The notes beneath the pieces are model-generated. The model saw only the letters and a program-made list of their open reading frames with translations. It had not been told where the DNA came from and did no database searches. Position numbers and translations under genes: made by a program. From Gemmatimonadota bacterium (lineage in GTDB: Bacteria > Gemmatimonadota > Gemmatimonadetes > Gemmatimonadales > GWC2-71-9), in NCBI GenBank assembly GCA_016713435.1, contig JADJPD010000041.1, forward strand, positions 1 to 5,674: a DNA stretch of 5,674 nucleotides, given 5' to 3'. The first letter of the stretch is position 1; every line of letters starts with the position of its first letter. Shown in pieces: positions 1 through 3,999 of this stretch.

Positions 1-516
1 GTGTCCTCCACGCGGGCGCCGCAGGCCCCCACCTCCGCTGCGCGTAGCGCTCAGGTCCAGGCGGGCCCGATCCACCCCCGCCATCCAGCACCCCGCCTCG
101 GAGTTCCGGACGAAGAGGTACCGCACCTGCGCATCCGCGAACAGCCGCGCGATGTCGCCTTCCACGCGGCTCCCGCCGGAGTGGCTCGTCGTCAGCACCA
201 CGCCGCCATCGCCCCGGGCCTCGAGGAGGAGGGGGGGGGGCGCGGAGGTCGTCAGGAAGCGCGCCGGGTCCGGCGCCTGGCACCGGTCGCGGTGCACGAA
301 GATGGGCCCGGGGGCTGTCACCGTCCCGCCCTCCTCGCGGGGGCGGTAAGTGAAGAGCACGCGCTCCTCCTGACCCACGCGAAAGGTGCCGAGGCACTGG
401 CGGCAGGGGCCGGTACCGCGGGCCAGCTCCACCACGGCGGGGTGGCCGTAGCCGGGGGCCTTGAGGGTCTGCCGCACTTCGTCCGCCACTGCCGGGTCCA
501 CGCCGGTCACCCACAT
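1..516 (-). CDS. DUF1203-family protein, C-terminus beyond window
   Basis: The minus-strand frame is open from an ATG at 516 to the window edge (172 codons, no stop). I recognise it as DUF1203-like from PGYGHPAVVELARGTGPCRQ (residues 21-40), the CRQCL cysteine pair (C38, C41), the GPIFVHRDRC block (70-79) and the closing VRYLFVRNSEAGCWMAGVDR (131-150). The family is usually about 150-165 residues, so only a short tail should be missing; residues after 155 are low-complexity Gly/Arg. The ATG is chosen because GGGAG lies six bases upstream and family similarity starts at once; the frame stays open further upstream but shows no family match. The biochemical role of the family is unknown. Conserved cysteines and the HxxxC pattern would allow metal or redox chemistry, but that is only a guess. 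A run of ten C in the coding strand (240-231) encodes Pro93-Pro95 and keeps the frame. Confidence 0.85.
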   Translation of the reverse strand, partial: MWVTGVDPAVADEVRQTLKAPGYGHPAVVELARGTGPCRQCLGTFRVGQEERVLFTYRPREEGGTVTAPGPIFVHRDRCQAPDPARFLTTSAPPPLLLEARGDGGVVLTTSHSGGSRVEGDIARLFADAQVRYLFVRNSEAGCWMAGVDRARLDLSATRSGGGGLRRPRGGH

Positions 517-735
517 GTGCTGCTCCCGTGTCTTGAGGTGGGGGCAATCTGGGGAGTTGGGCGAAGCGTGGATATCCGGGAGTTGCGGTGGAATTCGCGA
601 CGGAAAGTGCCCCCCGGACGCCCTGCGTGCCCGTCGTGCAGCAAGTGGCGGGGCGCTGAGGTCCGGGTTGATATTGGGAGGTGTCACGCCGTGCGAGTCA
701 GGCTCGCCGAGCCCACGCGCCACACTCTCACGCCG
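517..735. other. Divergent intergenic region
   Basis: About 220 bases separate the divergent DUF1203-like gene and the small membrane-protein gene. The only signal I see is GGGAGG at 676-681, nine bases before an in-frame GTG at 691; this could be an alternative start for the downstream gene, adding 15 residues that do not look conserved. AT-richer patches occur at 668-675 (TTGATATT) and 569-576, but I cannot pair either with a convincing -35 element. No RNA gene or repeat is visible. Confidence 0.4.
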
Positions 736-951
736 ATGCGCCCCTGCTTGTCATGCGCCACCGCCGTCCGGCTGCTCCTGGCCCTGGCCGGGACGGCTTA
801 CGGCACGGTGCGCACGCTGTGGCTGCTTCCGGCCATCGGCGACGTGCCCTCACGTCTGGAAGGGCGGCTTCATGCTGGTGGGGCTGGCGGTGCCGCCCTC
901 GCGCCGCTCCTGGCCGCGCACCTGCGTCGCCGTCACCAGGCACGGACCTGA
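736..951 (+). CDS. Small hydrophobic (membrane) protein, possibly frameshifted
   Basis: As read, this encodes 71 residues from ATG 736 to TGA 949-951. The N-terminal half is a credible membrane segment followed by a motif: VRLLLALAGTAYGTVRTLWL and then LPAIGD (about residues 11-36). It resembles small uncharacterised membrane proteins carrying a GTxRxLxLxPxxG motif, although I cannot name the family. After residue 42 the frame turns Gly/Ala-rich, while the neighbouring frame reads GGFMLVGLAV at 863-892. Removing one base near 860 and adding one near 893 would give a second hydrophobic helix and restore the same C-terminus (LAPLLAAHLRRR). The ATG has no Shine-Dalgarno; GTG 691 has one but adds an unlikely N-terminus. 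The next gene starts nine bases after the stop, so cotranscription is likely. Confidence is limited because the protein is short and unrecognised. Confidence 0.4.
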   Translation: MRPCLSCATAVRLLLALAGTAYGTVRTLWLLPAIGDVPSRLEGRLHAGGAGGAALAPLLAAHLRRRHQART

Positions 952-960
952 CGGAGCCCC

Positions 961-1487
961 ATGCCCACGCACGAGCCGACCAACGCCATCCTCGCCCGCT
1001 GGACCGTCCCTCCCGCCCGCCTCCGCGCCTTTACAGCCGAGGTCCGCGCGCACGCCGCGAGCTCGCCCTTCCCGCCGAAGGACCTCCTCGCCGCCGCCTG
1101 CGACGCCCAGGCGGAGAAGGGCCTTGAGGTGGTGTTCCGCACCGACGCGCTGGTCGTCGGCTCCTGGTCACTCTCCTTCGTCTACAACCAGGACACGGAC
1201 TTTCGCCTGGAGGACGCATGGCTCCTTGTCGAGCTCGAAGGCACCCACACGATCCCGGTGCCCACGACGCCCGAGAGCCGGGACGCCGTGGAGCGCGGCC
1301 TCGCCGCGTACGCCCGCATCGTGGCAGAGGAGAACCGGCAATACTTCGCGGCGCGGGCCGCCCCCACCCTGAGCAACCGCCTGCTCAACATCGCCGAGCA
1401 GCACTTCGCCTGGGTGGTGCTCGGCTTCTTCGTGGGGATCCGCTCCTCATCGCCCTCGTCGGGCTGCTGCGGGGCGGGTTCGAGTAG
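961..1487 (+). CDS. Unknown protein with C-terminal membrane segment, one frameshift
   Basis: I do not recognise a named family. The frame runs from ATG 961, with GGAG at 953-956 four bases upstream. Residues 1-145 look like a soluble domain with ordinary composition, for example EKGLEVVFRTDALVVGSWSL (52-71), a beta-rich stretch, and a charged helix RDAVERGLAAYARIVAEENR (107-126). From about residue 149 it becomes hydrophobic (FAWVVLGFFVGI). There the frame breaks: after ATC at 1438-1440 the continuation LLIALVGLLRGGFE and stop TAG (1485-1487) lies in the next frame. One missing C (ATC CGC CTC CTC instead of ATC CGC TCC TC) repairs it, giving about 175 residues with one long or hairpin membrane segment at the very C-terminus. 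Such tail anchoring suggests a cytoplasmic domain held at the inner membrane. It lies nine bases after the previous gene, probably in one operon. Confidence 0.7.
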
Positions 1488-1591
1488 GCGCCGGGCTGGA
1501 TCGCGCGGAGCGGACGGGCGGCTAGATTCACGTCGCGCCACGGCGTCGCCGCGAGTCGCCGCGCGTGCCCGGCCCTGCCACGGAGCAGACG

Positions 1592-2050
1592 ATGTCCGCC
1601 AACGCGTCACCCATGATCCCGCTCCGCATCATCATCGAGCGCCCCCTGCCGGGCGTCGCCCTCGCGCTGCAGGCGGGGAAGGACGGCCTCGAGCCGCCCA
1701 CCGCGAGCTCCACGGACGCGGTGGTGTTCGATCGCGCGGTGCGCCTCGGCCCGCCCAGGCCCGGCGGCGCGCCCAACTTCCTCGGCCCTTACGTGCAGGG
1801 ACCGCCGGCGACCCGGTTCGTCTATGTCTGCGTGGGCCGCCGGGCGGGCCAGGCCGGGAGCGCGTGCGATGGCCGCATGAAGGTCCCGCTCACCGGCATC
1901 ACCGGCGCGGAGGTGCAGGCGGTCCTGGCCGTGCCCGGCCGGCGGCTGGTGGTGCGCGTGCCGGGACGCACGCCGTCAGGCGGGCCGACCCTGGCCACCG
2001 TCAAGCTGCCGGCCGGCGCCTGGCAGGTGGTGGAGGACGGACCCGCGTAG
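1592..2050 (+). CDS. DUF5990-family protein
   Basis: An intact 152-residue protein. It matches my recollection of the DUF5990 family: an N-terminal strand PLRIIIERPLPGVALALQAG (10-29), the signature PNFLGPYVQGPPATRFVYV (61-79), RRAGQ (83-87) and the block RMKVPLTGIT (95-104), ending in a conserved LATVKLPAGAWQV stretch (134-146). The family is small, single-domain and of unknown function; no signal peptide or membrane segment is seen, so a cytoplasmic location is expected. The start at 1592 is supported by GGAG at 1582-1585, six bases upstream; an in-frame ATG at 1565 would add nine residues with no ribosome binding site. It is separated from the preceding gene by 104 bases containing an isolated -10-like TAGATT (1523-1528) without a visible -35, so it may have its own weak promoter. 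Confidence 0.85.
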   Translation: MSANASPMIPLRIIIERPLPGVALALQAGKDGLEPPTASSTDAVVFDRAVRLGPPRPGGAPNFLGPYVQGPPATRFVYVCVGRRAGQAGSACDGRMKVPLTGITGAEVQAVLAVPGRRLVVRVPGRTPSGGPTLATVKLPAGAWQVVEDGPA

Positions 2051-2088
2051 AAGTGCCCGCGGGGAAGCGCACCCGCACCCACCACCGT

Positions 2089-2117
2089 TTGCCTCCGTCG
2101 CCGCCCCCCGCGATCTT
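2089..2117 (+). promoter_or_regulatory. Possible promoter for a leaderless mRNA (2123 gene)
   Basis: TTGCCT at 2089-2094 (four of six matches to TTGACA) is followed after 17 bases by GATCTT at 2112-2117 (three of six matches to TATAAT). The expected transcription start falls at or next to ATG 2123, and there is no Shine-Dalgarno before that ATG. This is a weak match in GC-rich DNA and is supported mainly by its resemblance to the arrangement before the helicase gene. Confidence 0.22.
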
Positions 2118-2122
2118 CCAGC

Positions 2123-2841
2123 ATGCCCGACCGCCGGTATTCTGAGGACGAAGTCGCCGCGATCTTCCGCGCCGCCACCGAGCTGCCGGAGCCGGCGGAC
2201 ACGCCGGCCACCGGCGTGCCCGCCGCCGGGCTCACGCTGGCCGAGGTGCAGGCGATTGGGCTGGAGGCGGGGATCGGCGCGGAGGCCATCGCGCGGGCGG
2301 CGCAGCTCGTCACCTCGCCGCCCGTGGTGAGCCAGCGGGTGCTCGGGCTGCCCTTCCGGGTGAGCCACACGGTGCCGCTGCATCGCCGCCTGACGGACGC
2401 GGAGTGGGAGCGGCTGGTGGTGCAGCTGCGGGAGGTGTTCGACGCGCGGGGACGGTGCACGTGGAGGGCTCGCTCCGCGGCTGGACCAACGGCAACCTCC
2501 ACGTCCTCCTCGAGCCGGCGCAGGACGGGCACCCGCTCCGCTTCCGCACCGTCAACGGCGGCGCGCAGGCCGGCACCACGCTCGGCCTGATGTTCCTCGG
2601 CGTGGCCGGCGTCACCACGGCTGCCACGATGCTCTCGGGCACCCTCGCCCACGCCACCGCCGGCATCGCGGTGATGGGCTTCACGGGCATCGGCCTCCTC
2701 GCCAGTGCCGCGCTTCGCCTGCCACGCTGGGCGCGGACACGCGCGGAGCAGATGGTGGCACTCGGCGCCCGGCTCACGGCCCCGTCAGGCGGCCCCACCC
2801 TGCCTCCCGCGGCCGGCGAGGGGGAACGGGGCGGCGGCTGA
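2123..2841 (+). CDS. Two-helix membrane protein of unknown function, one frameshift
   Basis: Corrected length is about 239 residues. The N-terminus (RRYSEDEVAAIFRAATE, 4-20) and a second helical block (LTLAEVQAIGLEAGIGAEAI, roughly 37-56) resemble a type of protein I have seen repeatedly in Gemmatimonadota; I cannot give it a family name. A central domain follows: RLTDAEWERLVVQLREVFDA (about 88-107), then VHVEGSLRGWTNGNLHVLLE. Two hydrophobic helices come next (AGTTLGLMFLGVAGVTTAAT and AGIAVMGFTGIGLLASAALR), then a basic, Pro/Gly-rich tail. The frame breaks at 2450-2451 (GCG CGG GG|ACG GTG): one missing G in the GGGG run restores it, and the TGA at 2839-2841 belongs to the second frame. The likely topology is a cytoplasmic N-terminal domain with a membrane hairpin. 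No Shine-Dalgarno precedes the ATG. Confidence 0.75.
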
Positions 2842-2852
2842 ACAGCGCCGCC
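2830..2852 (+). terminator. GC-rich hairpin over the stop codon
   Basis: GGCGGCGGCT at 2830-2839 pairs with AGCGCCGCC at 2844-2852 around a GAAC loop (2840-2843), giving nine G-C-rich pairs with one bulged G. The TGA stop (2839-2841) sits at the top of the stem and in the loop. There is no T-tract; C-rich sequence follows. It could act as an intrinsic terminator or an mRNA 3'-end stabiliser, or simply reflect Gly/Ala-rich coding sequence. Confidence 0.35.
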
Positions 2853-2907
2853 CCCTGCCCCCACCCCGCCACTCGATCAACCCGCCACCTTCCTCCCTGA
2901 CTCGTCC

Positions 2908-3392
2908 ATGCGCTTCGCCCCTGCGCCGCTGTGCCTGATTGCGCTGCTCGCCTGCAAGCCCGCCGACACGCCCAAGGCGGCGCCCGCCACCACGCCCGCC
3001 CCGGCCGTGGTGCCCCGGGCCGACTTCAGCCGGATTGCCTACCTGGCCGGGCGCTGGCGCGGCGTGAGCCCGACGGGGCAGGTCTTCTTCCAGCAGTACC
3101 TCGCGCTCGACGACACCACGCTGCAGAACTTTGCCTTCCGCGACTCAGCTTCTCGGCCCCGGGCGACAGCGGGAAGGTCCGCTGGGCCAACGGCCAGGTG
3201 CGCTCCGGCAGCGGCCAGAAGCGGTGGGTGGCGACGGTGTGGACGGCGGACAGCGTGCGCTTCGAGCCGGAGGCGGTGGCGACGAACAGCTACACGTGGA
3301 TCCGGCGGTCGGCGGACGCGTGGGCGGCGCGGCTCGAGCCGCGGGATGGGACGGCGCCGGTGGTGTATGAGTTGAGCCGGGTGGGGGAGTAG
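2908..3392 (+). CDS. Lipoprotein with lipocalin-like domain, one frameshift
   Basis: The N-terminus is a short lipoprotein signal: a hydrophobic stretch PLCLIALLAC with lipobox L13-L14-A15-C16, so C16 would be lipidated after signal peptidase II cleavage. A Pro/Ala/Thr-rich linker (17-38) leads to a domain starting DFSRIAYLAGRWRG. The LxGxWxG opening followed by beta-rich sequence (QVFFQQYLALDDTTLQNFAF) recalls lipocalin-like or DUF6265-type domains; this is a tentative fold-level resemblance. The frame breaks at 3146/3147: GAC TC|AGC TTC TCG needs one extra base to continue as SFSAPGDSGKVRWANG, with VWTADSVRFEPEAVATNSYT further on and stop TAG at 3390-3392. Corrected length is about 161 residues. 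The protein would be anchored in the periplasm or outer membrane. No clear Shine-Dalgarno precedes ATG 2908; the alternative-frame reading of the first 200 bases gives an Arg-rich, unnatural peptide. Confidence 0.75.
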
Positions 3393-3414
3393 GGCGCCTG
3401 CGCTTCAGCGCGCC
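3393..3414. terminator. Bidirectional hairpin between convergent genes
   Basis: GGCGC (3393-3397) pairs with GCGCC (3410-3414), and CTG (3398-3400) with CAG (3406-3408), leaving a five-base loop CGCTT and one bulged C (3409). The hairpin starts directly after the lipoprotein stop codon and includes the stop of the opposite gene (3405-3407). A hairpin shared by two convergent genes is a common terminator layout, but there is no T-tract on either side. Confidence 0.35.
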
Positions 3415-3899
3415 TCGAAGAACTGCACGTACGTCCCAGCCGGGTCCCGCACCAGGATGTTCCGTGTCCAGAGCGTGTCCGTCGCCGCCACGTGGGGCGG
3501 CCGGGTGAGCCAGGTGCCTTCGATGGTGGCCTGCTGCGCCCGGAGCTGTGCCAGCACCCGGTCCAGGTCCCGCACGTAGAAGCCGATCTTGGCCGGCCCG
3601 TACACCTGGTCCGGCGCGGTGGGCGCTCCCGTGAGGGCGGCGAGGGACCGTGCCGTCCGGTGCCACACCAGTTCCACCCGCACCCCGCGCCCGGCCAGCA
3701 ACACCACCTGCGTGGACGAGTCGGGCGCCGCGCCCTCGAAGACCCGCGCGAGGCCGAAGAGCGAGCCGTACCAGCGCTCGCTCGCCGGGAGGTCCGGCAC
3801 CGACAGCGCGACGAAGCTCGGGCCCACCACCTCCACCTGCGCGGCGGCGGCGGCGGGGGCGACGGCGAGCAGGAAGGCGGGCAGCCAGGACGGGCGCAT
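3405..3899 (-). CDS. Probably exported VOC (glyoxalase-fold) protein
   Basis: An intact 164-residue protein. Residues 1-20 form a signal peptide (MRPSWLPAFLLAVAPAAAAA) with a likely cleavage after the Ala run, before Q21. The mature part shows the two halves of a vicinal oxygen chelate domain: SFVALSVPDLPASERWYGSL (28-47) and KIGFYVRDLDRVLAQLRAQQ (104-123), closing with NILVRDPAGTYVQFFEAR. The terminal QFFE glutamate (E162), a usual metal ligand, is present. The positions where active glyoxalases or dioxygenases normally carry His at the start of each half are F29 and K104 here, so a divalent-metal centre looks incomplete and a binding role is more likely than catalysis. ATG 3899 is chosen because GAGG (3907-3904) lies four bases upstream and it opens the signal peptide; an in-frame ATG at 3971 would place 24 basic residues before the signal. 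It converges on the lipoprotein gene with a 12-base gap and diverges from the helicase gene. Confidence 0.85.
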   Translation of the reverse strand: MRPSWLPAFLLAVAPAAAAAQVEVVGPSFVALSVPDLPASERWYGSLFGLARVFEGAAPDSSTQVVLLAGRGVRVELVWHRTARSLAALTGAPTAPDQVYGPAKIGFYVRDLDRVLAQLRAQQATIEGTWLTRPPHVAATDTLWTRNILVRDPAGTYVQFFEAR

Positions 3900-3964
3900 G
3901 CATCCTCGATGACGGGGCGTGGATGCCTGACGCCGACGGTGGCCGGCGGTTTCAGTCCCGGCCG

Positions 3965-3993
3965 GAAACATCGGCGCCTGCAGGCGCTACCTT
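3965..3993 (+). promoter_or_regulatory. Candidate promoter of the HNH-helicase gene
   Basis: GAAACA at 3965-3970 (half-match to TTGACA, including the ACA half) and TACCTT at 3988-3993 (T, A and final T of TATAAT kept) are spaced 17 bases apart. The -10 ends six bases before ATG 4000, so transcription would begin at the start codon. The bases before the ATG are CCCCCC, the opposite of a Shine-Dalgarno, which favours a leaderless transcript. Confidence 0.35.
3974..3987. promoter_or_regulatory. 14-base perfect palindrome, possible operator
   Basis: GCGCCTGCAGGCGC is a perfect inverted repeat with no central gap. It lies inside the spacer of the proposed promoter, touching the -10, in the 100-base divergent region shared with the VOC gene. 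Its position would let a dimeric repressor block the promoter. In DNA this GC-rich about one such palindrome is expected by chance in a window of this size, so only the location makes it notable. Confidence 0.3.
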
Positions 3994-3999
3994 CCCCCC

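Noticed and set aside
1..735. Plus-strand open frame covering the left edge
   Set aside because: Over 1-516 it is the antisense of the DUF1203-like gene and has Arg/Ala/Gly-rich composition. Only its last part (736-951) has hydrophobic sequence worth annotating.
517..735. In-frame upstream extension of the DUF1203-like protein (could begin at GTG near 720)
   Set aside because: The extension shows no family similarity, and a good ribosome binding site sits before ATG 516.
1523..1528. TAGATT as a -10 element before the DUF5990-like gene
   Set aside because: No acceptable -35 hexamer lies 16-18 bases upstream, so it is not listed as a promoter.
2053..2072. Short GTGC/GCAC inverted repeat after the DUF5990-like stop
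   Set aside because: It has only four base pairs and is likely by chance at this GC content.
1822..2652. Minus-strand open frame of 276 codons
   Set aside because: It runs antisense to the DUF5990-like and membrane-protein genes, is Ser/Arg/Pro-rich, and contains no recognisable motif.
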